DNA from: Dehalococcoidia bacterium UBA7891
Lineage (GTDB): Bacteria; Chloroflexota; Dehalococcoidia; Lucifugimonadales; UBA826
NCBI GenBank assembly: GCA_002500485.1
Contig: DLRJ01000142.1
Location: 1-33,634 of the forward strand
Reading direction: 5' to 3'
DNA length: 33,634 nt
Made by a program: the position numbers and the translations under genes. Below are positions 15,341-24,198 of the stretch, piece by piece (within the stretch, counting starts at the first letter, position 1; every line of letters begins with the position of its first letter). The notes under the pieces were generated by a model that worked only from the letters and a program-made list of their open reading frames with translations, searched no databases and was not told the DNA's origin.

Positions 15341-16321
15341 CTAGTTTTTATAGAATGTATAAACATCCTCTGTAAGAGCACCAGGGTCGGGGAAAGGACT
15401 GTTGTCAGCAAATTCGACAGATTTAGCGACCGCAACTTCACAAGCAACTTCGATATTATCTAATTCCTCTTCGTTGGCCATAGAGCTGTCTAATATGTAG
15501 CTTTTAAAATTGGTAATACAGTCCCGATCCATGTAGTACTTTTGCTCTTCTTCTGACCTATAAGTAAGCGGATCGTCATGACCTGCATGTCCTAGGTATC
15601 GGTAAGTTTGAGCTTCTATAAGAGTAGGCCCTTCTCCGGCCCTTGCTCTTCCTACAGCTTCTTTTGCAACTTCAAAAACATCTAGCACTGATTGTCCATC
15701 TACTGTTACACCTGGAATTGCATATCCATCGGCTCTATTAGAAACGGATCCTCCCGCGACGGAATATTCGAAAGGAGTTGACTCGGCATACCTGTTGTTC
15801 TCGCAAACGAATATGACTGGAAGAGCCCATATGCTTGCCAAATTCATCGATTCATGGAGGGCCCCTTGGCTTGAAGCACCATCACCGAAGAAAACCACAC
15901 TCACATTGTCAGTCCCCTTAACTTTGGCGGTTAAAGCTACTCCTGTGGCCACTGGAATGTTGGAACCCACTATTCCATTAGCTCCCAGCATTCCTTTATT
16001 TATGTCGGCAATATGCATCGTGCCGCCCTTTCCTTTCCCGGTTCCTGTAGATTTACCCAATAACTCTGCCATCATTTCATTTAGATCGACTCCTTTGGCA
16101 ATGCAGTGATGGTGGCTTCTGTGAGTGCCAAGGACAAAGTCTTCATCTCTGAGGTGAGCACACACTCCTGTTGGGACTGCTTCCTGTCCAATAGAAGAAT
16201 GTATTCCTCTTAATTTTCCCGCATCTGCTTCACGTCTTGCCTGTTCTTCAAAACGTCGAATAGTGAGCATCTTCTGGTACATCCACATTATGGATTCTCT
16301 GTTAATCTCATCATGACTCAT
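15341..16321 (-). CDS. 2-oxoacid dehydrogenase E1 alpha-like subunit (PdhA/AcoA type)
   Basis: A thiamine-diphosphate E1 alpha subunit, 326 aa, full length for PdhA/AcoA. Visible are 'RRFEEQA' and 'GIHSSIGQEAVPTGVCAHL', 'GTHRSHHHCIAKG', 'GKGKGGTMHIADINKGMLGA', and the TPP motif GDG at 146-148 ending in ENN at 174-176. These oxidatively decarboxylate a 2-oxoacid with a beta subunit, E2 and E3. No beta subunit, E2 or E3 gene is nearby, which is unusual because alpha and beta are normally adjacent. The phosphorylation-loop region reads 'RYLGHAGHDDPLTYR' rather than the usual 'RGHSMSDP'. TGAGGT precedes ATG 16321. A CoA-transferase gene lies 101 bases upstream on the same strand. Confidence 0.92.
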   Translation of the reverse strand: MSHDEINRESIMWMYQKMLTIRRFEEQARREADAGKLRGIHSSIGQEAVPTGVCAHLRDEDFVLGTHRSHHHCIAKGVDLNEMMAELLGKSTGTGKGKGGTMHIADINKGMLGANGIVGSNIPVATGVALTAKVKGTDNVSVVFFGDGASSQGALHESMNLASIWALPVIFVCENNRYAESTPFEYSVAGGSVSNRADGYAIPGVTVDGQSVLDVFEVAKEAVGRARAGEGPTLIEAQTYRYLGHAGHDDPLTYRSEEEQKYYMDRDCITNFKSYILDSSMANEEELDNIEVACEVAVAKSVEFADNSPFPDPGALTEDVYTFYKN

Positions 16322-16422
16322 TGGACGTACCTCAGTTCAAATTTTTTAGTTGTAACCTTGAGTAATCTCACGATCTATTCATGCCTTCTACGAAGGTTAT
16401 CATAGTGTAAATTTCGAATAAG

Positions 16423-17634
16423 TTAGCTTCGAGCAACCACGTTATTGTCATCTAACTCTTTAATCTCATCTTCCGTGTATTCCGCTATATCCCTTAATAT
16501 TTCTTCGGTATGTTGTCCGACAGTAGGTGTTGATCCCACTACCATTTCTGTCCGACTAAACTTAATCATTTTACCGGCAACGTGTATCTTCCCAGCGATT
16601 GGGTCAGGGACCTCCATAAGAATCTCTCTTTCATGTAGATGGGATTCCTGTGCTGCCTGAGCCACACTATTTACCGGAGCGCAAGGAATACTAAAACCAG
16701 ATAGGTAGTCCACCACATCCTTCATTTTCCTTTCTGAAAACCAAATAGATAGCACATCATTTATTGCCGCGCCATTCTCAGCTCTAGACGCCCGGGAAAT
16801 AAACCGGTCGTCCGTTAACCATTCTGGCTTATCTATCGCCTCGCACATCCTTTTCCATATGTTGTTATTTCCGGCTGCAATAATCACAAATCCATCTGAA
16901 GTCTCGTACATTCCTCCAAGCGGGTTGTCTGCACCACCATAGCTAGTAGATCTTTCAGTTATATAGCCATCGCCAAGATAGGCGGTTAGTGGTATTTCAT
17001 TGACGGTGAACCCTGTATCAGCCAGTGATACGTCAATTGCTTGGCCTTCTCCTGAGATTTCCCTTTCCCACAGGGCAGCCAAGGCCCCGACGGTTGCATG
17101 GAGAGAGGTTATTCGATCTATTAGAGGGAAGTAAGTCTTAGTTGGAGGGTCCCCTTTGAGCCCTGTTAGGGACATCATGCCGCCCATTGCTTGCCCGATA
17201 GGGTCAAAGCCAACTTTATCCCGGTGTGGACCGTCTTGGCCGTAGGCGGAAGCGTTAATCATGATAATTTTCGGGTTAAGTTTTTTGAGAACATCATACC
17301 CAAATCCCATAATATCGATGGTTCCAGGCCGAAAATTCTGAAGGAAGACATCAGACTTTTTGACTAATCTCGTCAAAACCTCTTTTCCCTTGTCTGTTCG
17401 GAGATCTATGGCTAGGCTTTTCTTACCACTGTTGTACTGTACCCAATAGGCACTCTGGCCTCTTACTGTCGGACCATTTTGCCTGCTTTCATCACCTTTG
17501 AGGGCTTCGACTTTAATAACCTCTGCACCCATACGGGCGAACATGAGGGCACATCTTGGACCTGCTTGATAGCGTCCTAGATCCAGCATTCTGATGCCGG
17601 AAAGTGGTCCACCATTATTCTTTTCGGTTGACAT
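16423..17634 (-). CDS. Class III CoA-transferase (CaiB/BaiF), third copy
   Basis: 403 aa, standard length. The N-terminus 'LSGIRMLDLGRYQAGPRCAL' with 'FARMGAEVIKVEALKGDESR' is the family signature. The predicted catalytic residue is Asp173 in 'YFPLIDRITSL'. 'SGKKSLAIDLRTDKGKEVL' and 'LQNFRPGTIDIMGFGYD' are typical. The C-terminal segment 'TEMVVGSTPTVGQHTEEIL' is like that of formyl-CoA/succinyl-CoA transferases, but the formyl-CoA-transferase glycine loop is not obvious. It is not overlapped by a partner, unlike the pair at 3821-6378, so it probably acts as a homodimer. It lies between the selenoprotein gene (151 bases upstream) and the E1-alpha gene. Acid substrate unknown. It could in principle supply CoA to oxalate for the oxalyl-CoA decarboxylase elsewhere in the window. 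Confidence 0.92.
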   Translation of the reverse strand: MSTEKNNGGPLSGIRMLDLGRYQAGPRCALMFARMGAEVIKVEALKGDESRQNGPTVRGQSAYWVQYNSGKKSLAIDLRTDKGKEVLTRLVKKSDVFLQNFRPGTIDIMGFGYDVLKKLNPKIIMINASAYGQDGPHRDKVGFDPIGQAMGGMMSLTGLKGDPPTKTYFPLIDRITSLHATVGALAALWEREISGEGQAIDVSLADTGFTVNEIPLTAYLGDGYITERSTSYGGADNPLGGMYETSDGFVIIAAGNNNIWKRMCEAIDKPEWLTDDRFISRASRAENGAAINDVLSIWFSERKMKDVVDYLSGFSIPCAPVNSVAQAAQESHLHEREILMEVPDPIAGKIHVAGKMIKFSRTEMVVGSTPTVGQHTEEILRDIAEYTEDEIKELDDNNVVARS

Positions 17635-17785
17635 TTTTCACCTTACCTTACTTTTCAATCCGTTGATTGTTAGAAATAATCTGTGGCCGCACGTTCCCTT
17701 GCGCAACGGACAGAACCGTTAAGCACAAACCTGGTTGATAATTTTGATTAATTGTGTGTTCGTTGTCATTCACGAAGGCTAAATT

Positions 17786-19423
17786 TTACGGTAGATACTG
17801 ATCGATTCCGACAGTCTCTGCACTTGGTCCCGTCGGGAAAACAAGTGTTTTTGCCCTGTCAGCACCAAGCACGACAATATCTATTTTGTCTGGGTCGGCT
17901 AATAGCGGTATATTGGTTTCCAGTAATTCTTGTTCAGTTTTGTCACGTATCCACTGCCATTCTTCTTCTACCCTAGCATCTTCAACAGGCATGAATTGTA
18001 TGAATTTACCGAGGCTTCCGTAAGCGTGCTCAAAAATAAAATTCTTTGCATCCTCTTTTGACCAACCTTCAGCGGCAACCGGTAATGCGACATCAGGCGG
18101 CATGAATATAAGTCGTTCCTGGCTCTGTAAATGGCCAACCGAGCGATTACCGAAAGTGATTCCATATGCCAAAGTCTTAAGTAATCCTTCTGCAGATGTA
18201 TTACCTTGGTCTTGCACGTCTAGTTCTCCGTTGGTGGTGAAAATAGAAACGGCACTCTGGTCATCTGAGAAACCTCTGTCAGCTGCATATGAAGCCCACG
18301 GGCTGGCGGCTTCATTTTCGGCTAAACATGGCACAAACTTTCTGGTTGTACCTATGGTGTCCATGTCCATCTTATGCGGGTACCACATACCTATATTTTT
18401 TAAGCAAAGGTAAAAAGCCCTGCCTATTGTAATATTTATTTCATTTTCTCTACCGGGTCCTAATGCTGATCCTCCATTGAGGCCTATTTTCCTCGCGATA
18501 GGACCATTCACAACCAACATTGGGGCCTGTGGGCTCGTTGACATCAGCATAGATTTGCCACCATGACCACCGGTTACCGATAGACATTTAACAGCTGCGA
18601 TAATGATGGGCATGTGTTCGGGTTTTGCTCCTGCCATAGCCGAGTTGATCGCGATTTGTTCCACTGTGGCAATCCCGAACCCGGGGGGCATGTCGCACAC
18701 CACATCATCAGCATTCAAATTAGTGCCCTCTATTAGCTTTTCAACGGCCTCTCTTGTAGGAGGCCAAATAGGCAGAGCGTCGGACCAATCACGGCCTGTA
18801 AATTCTTGATTCATCTTCAGGACTGCATCGTACCGATCTTCTCCCTCGAATCTTAAAATCGATTCATCGCTTTCCGATTGTGCAGCCTGAGTTTCATCCG
18901 ATGTCAGACTGGCGATCAAATCGTCTATAGCATCTTCCGTTTGGGATACACAAAGGTCGTCAGCCAAGTTTCTATAAATCCTAGGAACTATTACGAATTG
19001 CAGGTCAGGCATTCCAAATGTTCTACTACTAGCCAAGGCGTCGTCCTCAAAACGTCCCGAAACTATCGGGACTGCGGGTTTCCCCATCTTTTCGACTTCT
19101 ATCATGTCGTGGCACATCCACGAGGCGCAGGTTCCTCAATCAGCAGTGGCACCTATTACCAGGTCACATTCCTTCGCTGCCTGCTCTACGATAGCAGGAG
19201 GGGTTGGGTAGTTACCGCCTGTGTAGAAATTAACGACAACGTTGCTAAAGCGTTCCTGTATCATTTCACCAGCCCGGTTGAGAGCAAGGTCTCCTCCGTG
19301 AGTGCCACTCCATATTAGACCGATCGTCTTGCCGTCCAGAGAACTCGGCCGAGGATTCGGTTTGAGTATATTGATCATACCTCGCTGCTGAGCGACAGGA
19401 TTAGAGACTTCCAAAAGATGCAT
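17786..19423 (-). CDS. UGSC-family selenoprotein (in-frame TGA = selenocysteine)
   Basis: One 545-codon gene that looks like two ORFs because codon 96 (bases 19136-19138) is TGA. The two parts are in the same frame with no other stop. Around the TGA the translation is 'IGATAD-U-GTCASWMCHD', matching the UGSC selenoprotein motif (U-G-[ST]-C plus a following S-W and H-D). The N-terminus 'LDGKTIGLIWSGTHGGD' is also typical of the family. The redox pair would be Sec96/Cys99, and Cys104 lies nearby. Residues from about 170 onward form a large second domain I do not recognise, containing 'VTGGHGGKSMLM' and 'GLNGGSALGPG'. AGGAG lies 8 bases before ATG 19423. Function is unknown; a thiol-redox role is inferred. 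If the host lacks Sec machinery the gene is broken. Confidence 0.85.
19107..19123 (-). promoter_or_regulatory. Candidate bacterial SECIS hairpin
   Basis: On the minus-strand mRNA, 12 bases after the TGA at 19138-19136, TCGTGG-ATGTG-CCACGA forms a perfect six-pair stem with a five-base loop (seven bases if the closing G-C opens, placing a G first). The loop lies about 19 bases beyond the UGA. This is at the short end of the spacing for bacterial SECIS elements, which sit inside the coding sequence just downstream. It overlaps codons for the conserved SWMCHD motif, so some self-complementarity could be incidental. Confidence 0.5.
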
Positions 19424-19843
19424 ATCTAACTCCTAATTATTAAATATATGAAACTTTTAATTTCATTAGCTATTTTTACCACTATATTGAAACGACTTCA
19501 AATACTCCTTCTTCTTTGAACCAGGTGTATTTTTGCTGGGAGCCATGATGCCGACACAGAAAATATGACGAATAAATCGGAGAAGAATTTTTGGTACGAC
19601 AAAGAATGAAAAGCATTTTGGTATTTCAGGGGCTTCACCTACTAAATCCCTTCCTTGCTCCTTTGATACCCTAGAAATTTATGTTGCAATCAGGTCTGAA
19701 AATCCAATCGGACACACTATTCAATAATTTTTGTTTAAGGCAGCAGTCTATTTGTAAAACCAAATTGAATCTTTAGAATGAATTAGTAATTAACGTAGGA
19801 TTGAAAATACATTTGCAATATTTGAAAAATAGGTGAAATAGAG
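19424..19843. other. Divergent intergenic region upstream of the selenoprotein and SMP-30 genes
   Basis: 420 bp of AT-rich DNA between two divergently transcribed genes, so it should hold both promoters. I could not pick a convincing -35/-10 pair on either strand; TTGAAG...TAAAAA on the minus strand near 19470-19500 is weak. The ribosome-binding sites are clear on the left (AGGAG) and moderate on the right (AGGTGA). No RNA gene, repeat or ORF of note was seen. Confidence 0.6.
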
Positions 19844-20704
19844 ATGCCGATACTAGATGTTAAAAAGGATGTATCCTATTGTGTTGGAAGTTTTGGAGAA
19901 GGTCTTGATCACCCTGAATGTGTCACTTGGGGTAGTGATGGATATGCATACGCAGGTGGAGAAGAAGGTCAGTTATATCGTATAAATGTTACAGAAAATA
20001 AATACGAGCAGTTTTCCCAGGCCTCGCATTTTGTGGGAGGCATGTGCCAAGACGGTTCGGGGAACCTATATTTTTGTAGTGGCAACAAAGTTTATAAAAC
20101 CAATTCAAAAGGGGAGATAAGTGAGTACTCTTCGGGAACCTCGGCTGTGCCAATGGTGGGGCCTAATTATCCTGCTTTCGATACGGATGGAAACCTTTAT
20201 GTAACGGACTCTGGCGAGTGGGAAAAAGATAACGGACGGATATTTAAAATCAGTCCTAGTGGTCAAACAAAAATTTGGTCAGAAGCGTTACAAACCTTTC
20301 CAAATGGGATTTGCCTTTCTTCCGATGGGTCGCATTTATATGTCGCCGTCAGTTTGAATCCGCCTCGTATTGAACGAATACCCATTGACGCAGAGGGCGA
20401 ACCGGGTAATCCGGAAATTGTTGTTGATATGCCAAATTCTGTTCCTGATGGGTTGGCGTTTGACTCAGACGGGAACCTTTATATTTCATGTTATAGACCG
20501 GACAGCATATTTAGGCTGGATCCTACGGGTACCTTGGAGGTTTTGGCCCACGACTATGAAGGCACCCTTATGGCTGCTCCTACAAACATAGCCTTTTGTG
20601 GGGACAATTTGGATGATCTGTTAAGTGCGAACCTAGGGAGATGGCATATAAGTAGGTACAACATTAAGGCTTCCGGGTTACCTTTGAATTATCCGGTAAT
20701 TTAG
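19844..20704 (+). CDS. SMP-30/gluconolactonase/LRE-like beta-propeller protein
   Basis: A six-bladed beta-propeller hydrolase, 286 aa, normal for the family. Divalent-metal ligands expected for SMP-30 enzymes are present: Glu25 in 'LDHPECVTW', Asn154 in 'FPNGICLSSDG' and Asp202 in 'VPDGLAFDSDG'. Repeated 'D-x-D-G-N-L-Y' strands mark the blades. Such enzymes hydrolyse sugar-acid lactones or other lactones. With acid-sugar dehydratases some 7 kb downstream, a sugar-lactonase role is possible but unproven. No signal peptide, so cytoplasmic. It converges with the YHYH lipoprotein gene (32-base gap). Confidence 0.92.
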   Translation: MPILDVKKDVSYCVGSFGEGLDHPECVTWGSDGYAYAGGEEGQLYRINVTENKYEQFSQASHFVGGMCQDGSGNLYFCSGNKVYKTNSKGEISEYSSGTSAVPMVGPNYPAFDTDGNLYVTDSGEWEKDNGRIFKISPSGQTKIWSEALQTFPNGICLSSDGSHLYVAVSLNPPRIERIPIDAEGEPGNPEIVVDMPNSVPDGLAFDSDGNLYISCYRPDSIFRLDPTGTLEVLAHDYEGTLMAAPTNIAFCGDNLDDLLSANLGRWHISRYNIKASGLPLNYPVI

Positions 20705-20736
20705 AAGGGTTTCACCTGTAAATAAATTGATTTTCG

Positions 20737-21897
20737 TTAGGGTCTTCTTCTAGGGGGACCTTCAGGAGGCCCACCGGGTTGCACTTGGTTTGCCTCAGCC
20801 GAGCTGGGTGTCCCTTTGTAGCATCCCACAGTGTAAGGATATTCGATGGTTGCGTGGTAGTGATAACCCAATGAGCCATGGTCATGCCCGTGGCATAAGT
20901 CTAAACCGTCATTTGACATCTCAATGCCGTCTTTACCCTTATATCCATAAATCGGGAAACCATCGTTGATGTATCCAACAATTCCTGAATGTCCATCGCC
21001 TAGAGAGTCATTATCTAGACGCTCAGGAATGAAATGGTAGTGATAATTACTACCTGCAGGATGGCCTCCAAAAACATCAACGATCTCCCTCGCGACGGCA
21101 TCTTCGCCGCGTCCATCGGCTGCATGGTAAATAACTACCCCATTTTTGGTAACTCCTATGGAACCAAATGATACACAGGTTGGAGTTGTTTCTTCTTCGG
21201 GGTTTGATGGATATGACAAGGAACTTTTTTGGGATGCTGGTATTCCTGGGTTACCGTCGATTTTAGTCAGAGTCGGATAAGAAGTCATTGGCCAGTCACC
21301 AATTTTTCCGTCAACAGGTAAATTGTTGGTAGTGATTTCACGGATTTGCCCTAAGGAAGCTTCTGCATAGCTGCCTTGATCAAAACCTGAGGCTGTTTCA
21401 GGGAGCCATAACTTTTGAAGGAGGTTCCAGGTCTTATCAGCAAAATCAATCCAAGTGAGCTCACTTTCTATGGAGCCGGGTGCATTGGGATTCTTGTCAT
21501 TGCAGGAATATAGGTAGCCTATTTCCGGAAAGGAGGTTGTAAAGTAGTCATCTCCTAGCCTTAACTCAGTACAATCGGGCCCCTGATTATCCTTACATAA
21601 ATTTGGATTTATGGTGAACTTTATCTCAGGTGAAAGGTTGACCATGGCAGTAATAGGGACCGTGGAAGGCGACCTCTTTACGTCCAGTACCGGGGTAGGA
21701 GAAGTCTTGGCAGGTTTATATGTAGCGGTAATCGATGTCGGTTCTAATGTCCGCCCAACTGAAGTTGATATAGGAGTGATCGGGTTTACGATCTCGGCTG
21801 TAGTGTCACTATCTTCCTTAGTTTCACAGGCTATGAATAACGAAACCACTATGATGGCCGCTAGCATCTTGATCGATATATTTTTTGCAAGCCGCAA
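20737..21897 (-). CDS. YHYH-domain putative lipoprotein
   Basis: A secreted, probably lipid-anchored protein. The N-terminus is basic, then hydrophobic ('MLAAIIVVSLFIAC'), ending in a lipobox-like F-I-A-C with the cysteine at about residue 24. A Pro/Thr/Ser-rich linker follows, then a YHYH domain. The tetrapeptide Y-H-Y-H occurs twice (about residues 285 and 345), around 'GIVGYINDGFPIYGY' and 'LCHGHDHGSLGYHYH', all hallmarks of the YHYH family, whose function is unknown. The many histidines suggest metal binding. The C-terminus is proline-rich. TTG 21897 is chosen because GAGAGG lies just upstream; TTG 21915 would add six residues. No partner gene is apparent. Confidence 0.85.
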   Translation of the reverse strand: MRLAKNISIKMLAAIIVVSLFIACETKEDSDTTAEIVNPITPISTSVGRTLEPTSITATYKPAKTSPTPVLDVKRSPSTVPITAMVNLSPEIKFTINPNLCKDNQGPDCTELRLGDDYFTTSFPEIGYLYSCNDKNPNAPGSIESELTWIDFADKTWNLLQKLWLPETASGFDQGSYAEASLGQIREITTNNLPVDGKIGDWPMTSYPTLTKIDGNPGIPASQKSSLSYPSNPEEETTPTCVSFGSIGVTKNGVVIYHAADGRGEDAVAREIVDVFGGHPAGSNYHYHFIPERLDNDSLGDGHSGIVGYINDGFPIYGYKGKDGIEMSNDGLDLCHGHDHGSLGYHYHATIEYPYTVGCYKGTPSSAEANQVQPGGPPEGPPRRRP

Positions 21898-22009
21898 TTT
21901 ACGATACCCTCTCAAACTGGAAGATTATCAATGTGATGGCTATTTTACTGAGGGATGTTAAGAAGCCCTAAGATGTTTTGAGAAATTCCAACCCCAATTC
22001 AATACACAG

Positions 22010-22663
22010 TCACCTGAACTTATAATCATTAACATGGTTTGGGATCGCCACACCTGGCAGATTTCTTTCGTCAGGAATGGGAGAACCTGTTACTTGTTTG
22101 ATAGGAATTACTCCTGCCCAGATAGGTAACTGGTAGTCTTCATCATCATCCTGAGGTCCTCCCGTTCGGATTTTTACTGATGCTTCGTCTATCGGTATCG
22201 TAAAAACGGTGGTTGCCTTCACCTCTTGGTTGTTTATTTTTCTGAGTGAATTCCATCTGCCAGGAAGTAAATTGTCTACAAATCTTTCTAGTTGTATCTC
22301 CTTCTCTTCTTCATCAATCTTACGTGCCTTTCCAAACAAAGTAACAGATCGATAGTTTGCGGAATGATGCATACCTGAACGGGCTAGTACTAATCCGTCT
22401 AATATCATTACGTTTATTGCAACAGGGTTATCGACTATGGATCTTAAGAAACGGCTTGCTGAAGATCCGTGCCAGTAAAAATCGTCTCCAAACCTCCATT
22501 GCAGAGTTGGAGTTATGTATGGCTCCCCGTTGATCAGATATGAGACGTGACACATGGGAGTATCGTCTATAATCTCGTAAGCTGATTTTCTATCAAAGGA
22601 TGCCCTCTCTGGCGTTCTGACGAGTTTAGTCTTGTCGGTGATAAGTAGATCTTTTTCAGACAT
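22010..22663 (-). CDS. Pyridoxamine 5'-phosphate oxidase-like flavin-binding protein (NimA-like)
   Basis: 217 aa with the split-barrel FMN-binding fold. The opening 'DKTKLVRTPERASFDRKSAY', then 'DTPMCHVSYLINGEPYITPT', 'DDFYWHGSSASRFLRSI' and 'HHSANYRSVTLFGKARKI' are the standard pattern of the PNPOx_2/nitroimidazole-reductase-like group. These bind flavin, F420 or sometimes haem and reduce small molecules. It is one of three such paralogs in the window (also 24199 and 32533). It is divergent from the nucleoside hydrolase with only 30 bases between start codons, so the promoters must overlap coding sequence or each other. Substrate unknown. Confidence 0.88.
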   Translation of the reverse strand: MSEKDLLITDKTKLVRTPERASFDRKSAYEIIDDTPMCHVSYLINGEPYITPTLQWRFGDDFYWHGSSASRFLRSIVDNPVAINVMILDGLVLARSGMHHSANYRSVTLFGKARKIDEEEKEIQLERFVDNLLPGRWNSLRKINNQEVKATTVFTIPIDEASVKIRTGGPQDDDEDYQLPIWAGVIPIKQVTGSPIPDERNLPGVAIPNHVNDYKFR

Positions 22664-22693
22664 GCTATTTTCCTTTTATGCAGGGGTACATTT

Positions 22694-23626
22694 ATGAGTA
22701 AAATCAAGATAATTCTAGACACTGATCCAGGTAACGATGATCTTCTGGCCATAATTATGGCACTGAAGTCTGAATTAATCGATATACGCGGGATGACAAT
22801 TGTCGGGGGTAATGCCTCTCTGGAGAACACAACTAATAACGCCCTGAGTTTACTCACATATATGAATAGAGTAGAGGTGCCTGTATACATCGGGGACCCC
22901 AGCGCATTAAATGAAAGCTCAACCTCTCCGGAAGAGTTTGATGAATTTAAATCTCATAGAATCGAAATTCACGGAGAGACCGGCCTTCACGTCTCGTTGC
23001 CCAGCCCAAGCATTGAACCAAGAAAAATACATGCTGTAGATTTTATTATCAGCGAAGCTGAAGCTAATAAGGGAGAACTCATCCTGGTTCCTATCGGGCC
23101 ACTGACAAATATCGCAATGGCAATTAAAAAGGAACCTAACATAAAAGACTGGGTTAAGCGTATTCATTTGATGGGCGGAGCAGTAAATGTACCGGGTAAT
23201 GTCACTGAACATGCTGAATTTAATATCTATTGTGATCCTGTAGCCGCAAATGAAGTTATGTCTTCGGGTATAGGAATAAAGTTATGTGGCCTGGATATCA
23301 CCAGAAACACTTCCGTAAAAAGAGAAGAAACAGACTGGCTTCACGGAAATTCTCCTGGTGAGAAAGTAATAAGGCAGCTGCTTGACACAGTGTTCAAAAA
23401 AATCCCTGACAGAAACTACTTTAGCTTGCACGACCCTATAACTGTCTTATCGGTTTTGCATCCAGAGTTAATCGAATGGGAACTGTTTGATGTTTCAGTT
23501 ATTTGCAATGGACCTGAATCTGGCAAGACTCTTGGAACTGTTAATGCTGGGGGATCTGTCGCCGTCGGGGTTAATATCGATCAAGACCTCGCAAAAATAA
23601 AAATAGCTGAAATACTGTCAAACTGA
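22694..23626 (+). CDS. Inosine/uridine-preferring-type nucleoside hydrolase
   Basis: Hydrolyses the N-glycosidic bond of ribonucleosides to base plus ribose in the cytoplasm. It is 310 aa, typical length. The calcium and ribose-binding cluster DTDPGNDD (Asp9-Asp16) is at the N-terminus. 'LVPIGPLTNIAMAI', 'IHLMGGAVNVPGNVT' with 'HAEFNIYCDPVAAN', and 'SLHDPITVLSVLHPE' with the C-terminal metal-ligand aspartate are all visible. Residues fixing purine or pyrimidine preference cannot be judged by eye. A weak AGGGG precedes ATG 22694. It probably acts in nucleoside salvage or catabolism. It converges on the AhpD-like gene. Confidence 0.95.
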   Translation: MSKIKIILDTDPGNDDLLAIIMALKSELIDIRGMTIVGGNASLENTTNNALSLLTYMNRVEVPVYIGDPSALNESSTSPEEFDEFKSHRIEIHGETGLHVSLPSPSIEPRKIHAVDFIISEAEANKGELILVPIGPLTNIAMAIKKEPNIKDWVKRIHLMGGAVNVPGNVTEHAEFNIYCDPVAANEVMSSGIGIKLCGLDITRNTSVKREETDWLHGNSPGEKVIRQLLDTVFKKIPDRNYFSLHDPITVLSVLHPELIEWELFDVSVICNGPESGKTLGTVNAGGSVAVGVNIDQDLAKIKIAEILSN

Positions 23627-23661
23627 TGGAAATTTTCGAGGGTGCTTATCAGATAGTTAAA

Positions 23662-24069
23662 TTATTCTCTGCCACCATTTTTGAATTGCTCGTCCACTGC
23701 GACTTGGAATCCGTTGGCCAGAGAGTTGGTTTGGTTAGCCATGCCTACTACTGCCATTAGCTCGGCAAACATTTCGTCTGTCATGCCTTTTGATCGTGCT
23801 CCAGCTGTATGGCTATTCGTACAGTAGTTACAGCCATTGGTCGCACTAACCGCGATGTATATCATCTCTTTGGTGAGGGGATCCAAAGCTCCATCAGACA
23901 TGACAAATTTCACACCTTCCCATGTCCGTCTGAGTAGCTCTGGTTGCGTGGCAAGTGCTTTCCAAAAGTTATTGACCCAGTCTGAGCCTCTTGTGGCCAT
24001 AATGTCCTGGTAGACTGATCGAACTTCTTCTGTTGCATCTTCGTATTCTATAAACGGTGTAATACTCAT
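23662..24069 (-). CDS. Carboxymuconolactone decarboxylase/AhpD-like protein
   Basis: A small helical thiol protein of 135 aa. 'EMIYIAVSATNGCNYCTNSH' holds the AhpD-type C-x2-C with an upstream glutamate and downstream histidine, the proton-relay set of alkylhydroperoxidase-D-like proteins. Likely role is peroxide or thiol redox chemistry. Marine relatives sometimes carry selenocysteine in this motif, but both positions here are cysteine (tgt/tgc-type codons, no TGA). ATG 24069 is preferred over the upstream GTG 24096 because GGAG lies about 8 bases before it. It follows the split-barrel gene by about 130 bases on the same strand and may be transcribed separately. Confidence 0.9.
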   Translation of the reverse strand: MSITPFIEYEDATEEVRSVYQDIMATRGSDWVNNFWKALATQPELLRRTWEGVKFVMSDGALDPLTKEMIYIAVSATNGCNYCTNSHTAGARSKGMTDEMFAELMAVVGMANQTNSLANGFQVAVDEQFKNGGRE

Positions 24070-24198
24070 TGGTGTAACTCCATAACTACAATTCACAGAT
24101 TTTAGCGGTAATTTGACAGATTAAGACAAAAGTGGCTTTGCAATTTCATCTGTTAATAGGCGATCTGATTGGTGAAACTTATGAAAACAAAAAATAAT

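Noticed and set aside
17786..19423. Two separate genes, or a frameshift or nonsense mutation, instead of one selenoprotein
   Set aside because: Both parts are in one frame, the join matches a known Sec motif, and the downstream part is long and intact. A frameshift would not preserve the frame.
23662..24069. AhpD-like protein as a second selenoprotein
   Set aside because: The redox motif is C-N-Y-C with two ordinary cysteine codons and no TGA.
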